Shown here: positions 1-15,400 of the stretch, in pieces
Layout: each line of letters begins with the position of its first letter
How positions within the stretch are numbered: position 1 is the stretch's first letter
Origin: Owenia fusiformis
Lineage: Eukaryota; Annelida; Polychaeta; Sabellida; Oweniidae
Assembly: GCA_903813345.2 (NCBI GenBank)
Contig: CAIIXF020000001.1
Span: 26,093,915 to 26,157,914 of the forward strand
Length of the DNA: 64,000 nucleotides
Direction: 5' to 3'
Made by a program: the position numbers and the translations under genes
Notes under the pieces: generated by a model
What the model saw: the letters and a program-made list of their open reading frames with translations, nothing else
What the model was told of the DNA's origin: nothing
The model's database searches: none

Positions 1-2293
1 CCCAAATCAGCTTCAGTGGCTTTTGCACATTGCCAATATTTGCTCTGTAAGATACCCCCTGCAGAGTTATATGAAGCAATATGTAAATGATTTCCTTGGC
101 TAAATGAGTTTAGACTTACCGCATTTTCCATCTTTGCATGTATCCCCAAAAGGATGTGCAGTACAGTCTGCGTTAGACAGGCATTCTATAGAAAATATGG
201 CAGAATTAATATTGTTTCAGGTCTTTTTACGGAAGCCCAAAAAACAGAAGTTATTTGTTTTACTATAGGTTTGCGTACTGACTTGACCAGATTTTGGTCT
301 ACCAAGAAGCTGATATGTTCTTTTATTGCTTTAACTCTATGAATACCACTGTTGCTATTTGTAGTTATGTAATAATTTGGAAAATACTTACTACACTGGG
401 AATTGTCACACACAGGACCATTTTTGCCAGTACAGTCTGCACCAGTATTACAACCTTCAATCAAAGATATTAAATAGTCAACAATTAGTAAAATACTATT
501 GGTAGCTTATAAGTAGGTGTATGAAACTTGCTCAAATATATTCAATTTAACACTGATTTGTTATGATATCAGAACTTTTGAAAAAAAAACATCAAAAACA
601 TCATTTATATTTCTTCAAAATCCAGAATCTTGCGGATACAAAAACGTCAAAATCCGAACATCTCCTAATGTAATCCTAATTACCTCCTAACCTGTCAAAA
701 TGGCATTCTGACTAGACAGTCTATACCTTATTAAGAATAATCAAATTTCAAATGTCCCAAGCTTCAAAATATTTCCATAAATCCAGCCCATCAACTTTGA
801 AAATATCAAGTCAATCGGTCAAACAAGTTTGCTCAAACATGTATCATATAAATAAATCAAGTCAGTAAGCTTAATGAGGAGCATCATATGTAAAAACTTA
901 CCACATTCATTGGTGCCACCTAAACAGACAACACCAAATCCACTGTTAATGCATTCGAGAATAGTGTTACAACCTTAAAAAAAAACAGTATAAATAAGTA
1001 AAAGACCCAGCATGATAACTAAATCGCAGAAAACATACATATTAAATGAACCTGTCTAAGTATCTCCAAACTCTATGTAACACTTTTTAAATGTATTACT
1101 TTATTTTATGTTAACTTACCACACCTTTCCTGGGGTTCCAAACATACATCACCCCTGTTATTAGTCAAACATGTGCCACACTCTAAAAAATTAAAAAATA
1201 AGACTTTTTATGATAACATCACCCCTGTTATTAGGCAAACAAGTCCCACACTCTAAAAAATAAGACTTTTTAAGATAATGGACCTATTGAGGAAAATCAA
1301 TAATTCAAAAATATTAATCAATAGTTTTTGAAGTGTTGTATGTGATATTTTACTGTTATATGTAATAATATTGAGAATATATTCATTTTTAAACACTCAA
1401 TGGTTATACAGCTATGTATCATATGATGACACTTTGTAAAAAAAAAAACAGATGCAGCATTTTTCATAAAACAGCAGTTATTAAGAAGAAAAATGTGTGA
1501 AGATGTGAAAACATGAAAACCCTACAAAATAAAATGTAGTCACGGAGTACAAGAACCTTGTAACTTAAAACAAAAATAACTTACTGCAAGCATTGATATT
1601 GCATGTATTTCCAGCTGAGTTATCTGTACATTGGCTGTTTGTTGCAGGGTTACATCCTTAAAGAAACAAGCAAAAAATTACACTTATATCTACATGTATT
1701 GATACTAGAGAATGAACAAGTGACAAATATCTATGAGAGGATGTGGATCTCAATATATATTTGCATTTGTAAATTAATTTTTCACCATGTTGTCCACCTC
1801 TCTCTCTCTCTAAAAATGTTATTGAAAATATCAATTTTTTATTTTAAAAATTGCTTCCTTTTTCAAAATCGATGGATGCTGAGGAATACAATGGATCTAT
1901 ACAATAATACAATGAATAATAGTCTTTGGATTGCTTCAGTGCTTGGAAGATCACTCTGAGAATGTATAATTACCACATGTTCCCGTTGGTCCTGGATTAG
2001 TACATTGGGTCCCTTCTTGTGCAAAGAGACAATCAGCATCACTAGTACACTGGCCATTAACACTGTTAACTGTAACATTCAATTTTAAACTGACAATCAA
2101 GCATATTGTGGACAAAACTAATATGAATTCATTGCTATTGTAATCCATAAGTCATTTGAAATGTTACAAATGTTAATCCTAAAATTCTACTGACTTTGCT
2201 TTGAAGAGATTGAAAAAATATAAAATACAGCATTTTAATCTTACCTAGTATTGCAGCTAAGAAAACAGAAAATACAACTAAATGCATTTCCAT
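1..2293 (-). CDS. Secreted protein of repeated four-cysteine modules (EB-like), 5' part
   Basis: Seven complete exons and one partial exon can be read: 2245-2293 (start codon, hydrophobic signal peptide MEMHLVVFSVFLAAIL), 1974-2069, 1585-1656, 1120-1182, 902-973, 392-454, 120-185, and probably 1-58 running off the window. Every junction is phase 1 with a GTAAG-like donor, so modules can be added or lost without shifting the frame. Each middle exon encodes one module with four cysteines, roughly C-x(2-6)-C-x(8)-C-x(4-8)-C; examples are CNTGADCTGKNGPVCDNSQC and CLSNADCTAHPFGDTCKDG. The layout resembles EB-module and Dickkopf-like cysteine repeats of invertebrate secreted or surface proteins, but the family is an inference. 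The 3' half lies outside the window, so function and any membrane anchor are unknown. Confidence 0.75.
1147..1260. repeat. Tandem duplication covering part of a cysteine-module exon
   Basis: The stretch from CATCACCCCTGTTATTAG through the intron-side CTCTAAAAAA and AAGACTTTTT is present twice, at about 1147-1205 and 1216-1270. The first copy includes the 5' part of the exon at 1120-1182 with its splice acceptor. The second copy holds only exon 5' sequence plus acceptor and lacks a donor, so it is a partial, probably non-functional exon copy. Confidence 0.7.
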
Positions 2294-4000
2294 GATTTTC
2301 GTGTGAGAATGCCAAATTGTATTGTACAGGATTCCTAATTGAAAATTAAACAATGAACATGACAGTCAACTGGCAAATATCAGTGTCAATCAGTAAATCA
2401 ACATGTGATATTGATAGCTGAATCTCAGAAAAAAGTTAATAGCTGTTGATTTTATAATTGGATATGTAATTTAGGATGACAATTGTGAATTAGAAACGAA
2501 ACTGACTGAATATATACAGGTAAATTCCGAAAGTTTGTAAAAATGTCCGAAATGGATTAACGTGAAACAAAGTTGACATTGGGAAAACATTTGAGGGAGA
2601 AAACATCACAGTAGATTTCAATATTAGATTGCAACAGATTTACTGGACATTAACATGCCAGACTGCATTGATAAAACAGATCATATATGTTGATAAACTT
2701 TTAAAATTGCAAAATAGTTGCCACATTTTAATATACAATGGGACAATTTGTCAAAACTAGAAAGAAAACAGTCCATGTTGGAAAATTTTGTTTATCACTT
2801 AAAACTGTTGTCAGTGCAGGCAGTTTCAATAACAGGACAGTAACCCCATTGTTATATGATAATAATATGTAATACAGTAAAACCTGTCAAAGTGGAAAAC
2901 AGTTGGTACCACTAAAAAGTGTTCCATTTGGGAGGTATTCCACTGTTATAGAGGTTCATTTAACATTAAGTCAATTGGTCTTGGGACTCTGAAGTGTTCC
3001 ACTAACAGAGATGTTCCACTTTACAGGGTTCACTGAATGTAGGAAATAAATATAGATATCCTATATGAGGTTCAGGATATTGGTATTATCCTGAGGCCAA
3101 CAAAATGCAATTTTAATTACAATCAAACAAAAATTGTTCAAGAATGACATATGAATACTTTGATGTAAATATTTATTTACCTCTGATTAAAGAGATATGT
3201 TACACATAAACATTATCATTACAGTATATTATTGTAAAACTAGAAAATTTTGAAAATAATTCAGAATCACAAGATCTTCTAGTTTTACTAAAAAACTGAG
3301 CATTATAAAAATAAATATAAAAAGGAATATATCCTTGCTGCCACCTGCATCTTATCTGGATCCAATTAACAACAATAATTTACAGCTAAAGAGTCCATTT
3401 TCCCATAAATGGTTCATTTCTGCAGTTTTGGAGTTCTCTTAGCAATTAAATATCTATTTATAAAGGCTAAGAACAATATATTTATAAAAGCTATGAACAC
3501 TGTAAAGCATCTTATGTAGGCAATAACGCTTGCATAAACTAACCTTTTCAGTGAGGTGCCAAATGATGGGTGTACAGATTTTTATTTTGGAAGCAGTGTG
3601 TGTGTTTTTTTTGAGAGTGGGCTGGCCATGGCGTGTTCATCTAGAAATTTTGTTCATTTTGTTTTTTTATCGATATCGATTAAAATCTATCCATAAATTG
3701 TGTATAGCATATGTGCACCATGGTTAAATTAATGAATGAGTCTTGCAGTGTTTTACATGTTCTATTAAGGTTCAATCGTAGTCGCCTTAAATGTTCTTTA
3801 CATGTCCTCTATGTACGCTAATGTTCCTTTCATGGAATATTCTCTAAAAATTATATTCTATTTTCTATAGGTTCTATAATAGACTAATATCATATTATTT
3901 TCAATTCCAATCGAACATCTTGCCAGTCCTGCTAGGGTATTTTTAGGAATAACATCATTAACTTGCATAGTGTCATTTGGTTATAATGCAAGTAAAACTT
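2294..4000. other. Intergenic stretch with one MITE-like element
   Basis: This lies between the start of the cysteine-module gene and the stop codon of LZIC. It should contain the promoter of the former (no clear TATA box seen) and the LZIC 3' UTR. At 2875-3035 there is a small inverted-repeat element, CAGTAAAACCTGTCAAAGTGG at the left and the inverted equivalent CCACTTTACAGGGTTCACTG at the right, like pogo/Tc1-type MITEs. No convincing gene was found in the rest. Confidence 0.5.
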
Positions 4001-8459
<4,459 letters not shown>

Positions 8460-8588
8460 CTAATCACAAGACACTGGCTACATCTATACTATAAACTGAC
8501 CCACTAAGAGACATCATTCAGGTTGTAAATGAAATGCATACTGTTTCTGAGAAGACTACGGATAATGAAAACAGTCGCTAATATTATT

Positions 8589-9158
8589 CCCTGGGGGGTC
8601 CACTGTATATAAATTATGGCAGGGTCCTAGGCTGAATCCTCAGTTATCAATATGTCCCTATACCAATCTGTCAAATTTCAACGTGTTCCCATACCAACCA
8701 AAATAATGCCCAAAAGCCATACTAAATATCCAAATATAGGACTAATGCCATACCAAATTTCCAGATATAAGACCAAGCCATACCAAATGTCTTAATTAAT
8801 ATAGGACCAATACCATACCAAATGTCCAAATTAGAAAAAAGCTAATATTCAAACTGAAGAATGCCTTGAGAAGAAGGCAAATCTATGCAGAAAAGGATCA
8901 AAAACAACCTCAAATTAAGAATATGTGTAACTATTAGACCAATACCATACCACAATTGTGAGGTAACATATTTTCCAAGAGAATTCTCATACCAGAAAGT
9001 GGAAAATCTGGCCATTGCCATACCTCAAGTCAAAATTTGGAGGGCATTCTATAACCAGATCCTAAAATTTGGGTTGACTGCCATACCAAATGTCCAAAAA
9101 GGTACCCCATGTGCGCCGAAGATCCCCGTCAAGGTTTATATATAGTGAACCCCCTGGG
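8589..9158. mobile_element. MITE-like element with CCCTGGGGGG termini
   Basis: The left end CCCTGGGGGGTCCACTGTAT is mirrored at the right end by an inverted copy (ATATATAGTGAACCCCCTGG), giving imperfect 25-bp terminal inverted repeats. The interior is built of diverged units around CCATACCAAATGTCCAAAT. No transposase is encoded. It lies in LZIC 5' intron DNA. Confidence 0.65.
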
Positions 9159-9341
9159 TAGCCAGTCTTTAATCTGTGTTGTCTTGTTGGCCAGACAGGC
9201 TTAATTTCCATGCAGATCTTGGTAATGGTTATTTTCTTAGGAAGAAGAGTAACCTCATTGCCCTGTATCATTTTTAGTCAATTCAGGAGTAGCGTCTCCT
9301 CATGTGGGTAAGATGTACAATGCCCTATCCATGATTATCAG

Positions 9342-9500
9342 GCCCATAGGCGTAGCCAACCCCCTGGCCAAAAAATCTTTCAAAATCATGGAATTTTTCA
9401 CCATTCTGAGAACTTTTCAAGTGATTCTGGCTTATCCCGTGTCAGGACTATAGTCCTGGAATGAGCCCAATCTTTTGCCTGTACGATTACAACTTGGGAG
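9342..9500. mobile_element. Fragment of the GGCCCGTAGCC repeat family
   Basis: The block CCCCTGGCCAAAAAATCTTT followed by TTTTTCACCATTCTGAGAAC is shared with 25,239-25,402 and, inverted, with the complete copy at 31,314-31,501. Only part of the element is kept here. Confidence 0.6.
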
Positions 9501-10001
9501 AATTATCTACGCCCCTTACACTTTAGATACCTACTTCAATAGATTCCTTGGTATTTTAGCATTCTTTTCGTGTAGTTGAATCCAAAATTGTCTGGGTTTA
9601 TCGGCAGAACGAACGAATTTTTGTTACAGGTGTGAACCCCTCTTGGATTTTCAGGCCCATTTTTAAAAGTGAATCCTGTTTTAAACGCTGGCTTTCAAGG
9701 GAGGTGTAGTGTAACAAGCCAGATACTAAGTTTACACAAAGCTATCTCCTGAGAGATCTATCTAAAGATGGCTATGTGCAAATATAGTAAATACTGGTCA
9801 TGAAAGGGTGTGTTAAGTGTAAAAGTGATCTAAATGTAAAGAACATTCGATTTCGGAAACTCAGCAATTTTTGAGATCAAGTCAAGATTCATGCAAACTC
9901 TGAAAAAATAATCATATAACATTGATTGACGTTTCCTGGACAATCGAATGATATGAATCAGGAAACTTGTATTTTCTAGAAGCCTAAAAATTTTATCTTA
10001 C

Positions 10002-10215
10002 CCTTCGACGTACTTTAAGACGAACAATCAAGAGTAACGTCCCTTTTACGATCGATTAAAATAAAATCTGAAAATTTCTGAACTTTTATACTAAGAAGAT
10101 TACGTTCAGAAGTCATCTGTGATTGGTCAATAAACCGGAACTCTAAAGTTTTACCGCGAGATTTGAAAATGATTGATGGTCAGATAGTCGAGTATTCTAT
10201 ATTATATAGCCCTCT
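10002..10215 (-). promoter_or_regulatory. LZIC: Probable LZIC non-coding first exon and promoter
   Basis: Reading the minus strand, a GT-rich exon-like stretch ends at 10,002 in GTCGAAGG followed by a good donor (GTAAGAT). Just upstream of it (10,120-10,140) lie a CCAAT box (GATTGGTCAA on the plus strand) and an ETS-type CCGGAA site, as in many TATA-less housekeeping promoters. Its distance and strand suit the LZIC start codon at 8369, whose exon has an upstream acceptor. The transcription start is not determined. Confidence 0.45.
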
Positions 10216-11018
10216 TTAGTCTACAACCATTCCCAAGTCTCAGTTCGTAACACCCGTAAATGTGACATATTTTGGATGTCAGCCATTGGGAATAATCCAT
10301 TCTTATAGGCCCATGATTGGAATAAAGTTTAGCCCTGTGTTTAGATTACATTTGTAGGCCTACAACTAGAGTTTACTCCCATATTTCCCTAAATATAAAA
10401 TAGTAGAGTCTAACTTATGTTTTGGGGTACAAAACTGATATTTTAGAGTATGACTAAACACTTAATTTGCAGATTATATGATCTAAATGGCCCCTGCCCG
10501 GGATTACAAATATATCTGGAGATTCTCACATGGAAACCCTGGGCTTATCTATGGATCACAGTCTATGGATTCTTAAAAAAAATATTGAGTGTCATAAACC
10601 ATACTTGTTTTTGGTCTCATACTTTACATAATTGTGTTTTATACTGATAGAGCCCCCATGTAAAATTTGGGTACAAATATTGAAATAAGATACATTTTCC
10701 CTCTTCATGAATACACTGTAGCTATGGGTTTCTTCAAAAAGCAAGCTGTTACAATAAAGCACCCACTGACCATATTCTTGGTGGGCCTAATGAATCTCCC
10801 TTTGATCAATCCATCCATCTGTCCAGCAACAATTTTGGGACGAAGTTTCTTTCTAAACTTATGCTCACATCCATTTTATGGGGGTGCATACTGCTCAGAT
10901 GAAAATAATGATATATTATGTGGTTTATATGTGACACCTGGATTTCCATGGCGAAACATGTATGTTAGAAGTATGAAGAATTTTATTCTTTATATTTCTG
11001 ACTAATTGTGTTCTACTT
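10216..11018. other. Intergenic DNA, no gene supported
   Basis: The interval contains two open frames of 65 and 112 codons on the plus strand, but neither has codon structure, conserved motifs or splice-site context that supports a gene. It is AT-rich spacer between the LZIC promoter and a palindromic MITE. Confidence 0.5.
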
Positions 11019-11323
11019 GGTTTAACCTAAGGTGGTTCGCGGTGATTCAGGTCAGCACCGAAAAAATCAAATGACCTACTTAAAATGTGAACATTTTATT
11101 TTTGAACGCATTTTGATGGCTGATATAAAAACTCTGATGCTAAAATACCTTGGCATGATTGATTAAAATGTTGGCCACACACAACATACTGTTCATAATG
11201 ATCTAGAAATGACATTGATGACATTGACAGTTGACTGAGGAGCAATATTCATATTTCAATTTGGTCATTTTGAAACTTATTTCGTGCAGACCTGATCCAC
11301 CATGAACCACCTTTGGCTCAACC
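11019..11323. mobile_element. Palindromic MITE (305 bp)
   Basis: The left arm GGTTTAACCTAAGGTGGTTC is mirrored by the right arm ACCACCTTTGGCTCAACC. The inverted repeats of about 35 bp are imperfect and extend to GGTCAGC / GCAGACC. The interior is non-coding. A short foldback element downstream of RPA2. Confidence 0.75.
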
Positions 11324-12484
11324 CAGCACCACCTTCCTGTTTGAGCAGTACATCAGTTTAATACTCAAGAATGTACAGTAGAAATATTAGTAAGAATTAT
11401 GAAATAATAAAAAGGTCGTAATAAAAAAGGCAGGGCATTTTTATCAGTACTTATTGAACGCCCTATAATATTTGGGACTTAATGGTCAAATATTGGCATA
11501 ATTGATTATCACGTATATAACTTGTGAACGAATGTTTGGAAGTCACCATTAAACAATTTGCTAGATTTATGGTCACCATTTGTAATGGATATAAAGAGAA
11601 AAGCTGCTGAGCTAAGTTGCTTCAATAAGTCCAAAAAGAACAAATTGTTATATGATATACAACACAAGGATTGATGTTTGATGGGAGACAATTATTAAAG
11701 ATGTACAGGTGTGCACATTCATCAATTTTTCCAATCTAAAATAAATAGTCTTTAAAGTTCCTATGGGGATGCTAATGGGTTGAGTTGTTTAGAGCCTTAA
11801 CAGCACACAAATAAAAAAATTAAGATATTTCTTAGAATAAACCCATTTATTTTATTAATTGCAAATATAGAAAATCTTTCAATGGTAGGATAAATCTATA
11901 TTTACCATTATTTCACGTCTTCTTATAGTCATACATTAACAAAACTATTCTATACATATTTCTTATATCTATATTACAACATTTTTATACAAAATATAAT
12001 ACCAAGTTGTAACTTAGTAACAACATCCAAGCTGAGCGTTTATGAATATGAACCTCCTAAATAAACAATTTGAAGGAAAAAAATCATTAGGCAATTTGAA
12101 AAAAAGAATAGTGCAGTATATGTAAGATTACAGACATGACAGATGCATTGTATAGTTAATGACAAAAACTAATGATAATAAGTAATGAAGTAAGGAACAT
12201 AATTCTCTGATCTTGAGATCACCAGTGAAGATTTCTTAGATTTAAAAAACACTTTATCCATCATATTCAAGTGTAACAAACATTTATCCTTAAAAAAACA
12301 TGTCTCATGTAATGATAAAATGAGCAGGGTGATTGGCCAAAAACACATAAATATGACCAATTGGCCTACATGCTGACATAATCAGCCTTAGTCAGTCACT
12401 GAATATTGTCCATTAGATGATTACTAGTATGTCAGAGATACTACATACTATGAAGATCTTTCTGTATATGTTAAGCATTGTGAA
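11324..12484 (-). other. RPA2 3' flank / 3' UTR
   Basis: This follows the RPA2 stop codon in gene orientation. It is AT-rich and has several TTTATT (AATAAA on the minus strand) candidate polyadenylation signals, for example near 11,850. No other gene is seen; small open frames here are not supported. Confidence 0.4.
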
Positions 12485-15400
12485 TCAGTCCGTGTCTGTA
12501 GATCGATAATGGTCATCATCTATAGTAGAGAATATATGACCCTCACCACTCAGGAACTCAACAGAATCCCTGGAAATGTACAAGCAACATTATACAATAC
12601 TTGTAAGTTGCAACTCGTAATGTTATTCTTCGACAGACATTTTATACAATTTTTAAGGATAAATTCATTAACTGGGCAAACAATTATCTTCTAGCTTTGA
12701 CTTCCTACAGACTGACAGAGAGTGAGCTGTCCTTACCTAATAGCTTTTTCAGGTAGACCTCTTAGTTGTTGCATTATGTTTTGTATGCTGATACCTGCCT
12801 CATCACTGGCTGACCCTCTTATAATCGTTAGTACCTGAAGTATAACATAACAATTGCTTATTACTGTTATGTATAGTGATGTAAACCGTGTCTGCTTTTC
12901 AAGTTGTTTTGCAAGGAGAGGTAACTGACTAAATCTCTGCAAAAATTGAAGTTGTTTTAGCAAAATATGCACTGAACAAAATAGAACAAAATTACAATGA
13001 GTTAAATTACATGTACCATGGAAATTTAAGTATACTAGTATTTAATTTCATGATTTTGGCAGATACAACTAGAAAACAGCAACTCCACGGAATAGCAAAT
13101 CCCATTGAACAAAACTTTTATTAGATACACAGTCATTATCCTCATTATCTCAGAAGAACTCAAGTTGATTGAGTCTCAACAAGTAGACTCATGTGGGAGA
13201 GTATTGGTAGAATCCATTTTCAATAGTAAGAATGGGGATTTTAAAACAGGACATTAAACAGTTTAACCAGATTAACTAGGGCATTTTTGAAAATTTGGTT
13301 AGCTCTATATGACATTTTGAAAACATTGGGTACGGCTACAATTTAAGTTTGAGTGGTTTAAACTTTTTTGGGGGCTTTTAAAGAATGATGAACATTTTTT
13401 TACCTGTTGTTGAACATTAGACATACTGTTGTCAGTCATGGCCCCTGCATATGTGTTTTTAGCTGGTGTAGCGTTTGTCTCATGGTGGCCATTTGTTTGG
13501 TTTGCAGACTGGATTATAAAACAGAAAATTCATCAATTGGAATTCAATTGAAGTTACAGTAATAATATCTAGGAGGTAAAGATACTTTTAATTGTTTTGA
13601 TTGTCAGGTTACTGAGTTTAAAAAATCAACCAGAAGTCTTTGTTTTGAAATCACAATTGAGACTTTTACACAAATACTGAGCAGAACATAAAACAAGAAA
13701 GACTGTTCATGTGATGAAGACCATTTATCATTTTTTTTAAATAAGTCATATACAGTTAAGAATAGGGTTGTGTCAACCTTACATAGGTACTCCCAATGCC
13801 TTTTACTTTACCCCATGGGTGAATGGATTTATTTATATTGTTGGGTTTTTCTAAGTCATGCTAGGTTTCAATTCTTACCTAAAGATGGCAGCATAGCTGT
13901 CCATCAAGACTTAACAAAATCAGTGAAGCCAAAAGCCACAACTCTGTTCTTTTCACTCATCATATAGGCAACACTTAGTCATTTCTCATAACCAGACTAG
14001 CTGGACTCTGTTATTTTCACGAACCTGTATCTCAATACTTAAACATTTTACATCCAACCAAAGGCGCTGGACTCTGTCATTTTGCAGCAACAGTGGTTCA
14101 TGACTTAGGCAATTTTATTCATTCATACAGTTGGACTTAAGCATTTTCAGTGACATTTCAGTAAGAACTTAGAATAATTTGGTCATTAAGTTTCATTGGC
14201 ACTTTGCCAAATTGGTCATTGGCAGGTTGCCAATCGTGGTTTGGCAACATGCCAATATTGGGACTATATAAGAGGCTTCGAAACCTCACCCTGGCAGTTA
14301 CGAGTAGTTCTTTAGGAGTTATGATCTGCAGTTATGATCTGGAGTTATGATCTGGAGTTATGATCTGGAGTTACGATCCAGAGTTACGATCCAGAGTTAT
14401 GATCTGCAGTTATGATCTGGGAGTTATGATCTGGAGTTATGATCTGGAGTGACGATCCGGAGTTACGATTTGGGTCTCTTAGTCAGTACAGTAGCTCAGT
14501 AGTATATAACTTGTAAATAGATAGTGTAGTTTGACTCTTTATAATAAAGTATCGTATGTTACTCTGAACTCTGAAGTTTGTCGTATCATATTGGCGTCAT
14601 CGTTTCGTAGAGACCCAACACTGGTGAGCAGCGATGGGATATGAACTTATACACGCTTATAGCGCTACCAACAATTAAGAGACTTTAAGATGGCGCCAAG
14701 AAAATATAAAGATAAACCAGCTAAACGGAGACATGATCGTTACCAAAACTTGCAGAACATTTGCAGATTTGCACAACATTTATTCTCTCATTAGAGAGTG
14801 GTGGCAGCAAACTTTTTATATTATGATTAGTGACATTTAATTTTGGAATGCAGTATTGAACTTAGGATGTCAGCACGGGGTACCATGATGTCACGTCGGG
14901 GTAAAATTCTCAACATGCAGGATCAGCTGTACTCAGCTTCACATTGTTTGAGGGACTTTGTTCATACTGAACTTTTGCGAAGAAAGCAGTGCCATTATGA
15001 AGCCATTTTGGGATGGGTCGCAGTTATACTCATTCTAATTACCTTGTTAATGGTTCATTTGTTTATTGATGTACAGGATCCCATACCTGTCATCTTGGAC
15101 AAATTCAGTCAGGTGTTATATTTGTGTTATTGGAGTATGTCTATGATGCGTCCGGACATACGTAGGATCAGAGAGACACTAGAGATTCAGAGATCAGAGA
15201 TTGATCGAATCTTCAGTTTTATATGCGGAGATCAGAGATTGATCGAAACTTCAGTTTTATATTTAGAGATCAAAGATTGATCGAATCTTCAGTTTTATAT
15301 GCAGAGATCAGATATTGATCGAAACTTCAGTTTTATATTCAGAGATCAGAGACTGACCAGTTCTTAATTCAGAGAGACATTTTCATGGGATCCAGGATAC

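Noticed and set aside
10667-11005. 112-codon plus-strand open frame
   Set aside because: No recognisable motif, no splice or start context, overlaps AT-rich spacer next to a MITE.
13770-13967. 65-codon frame at the 5' LTR start
   Set aside because: It crosses the LTR boundary into host DNA and has no support.
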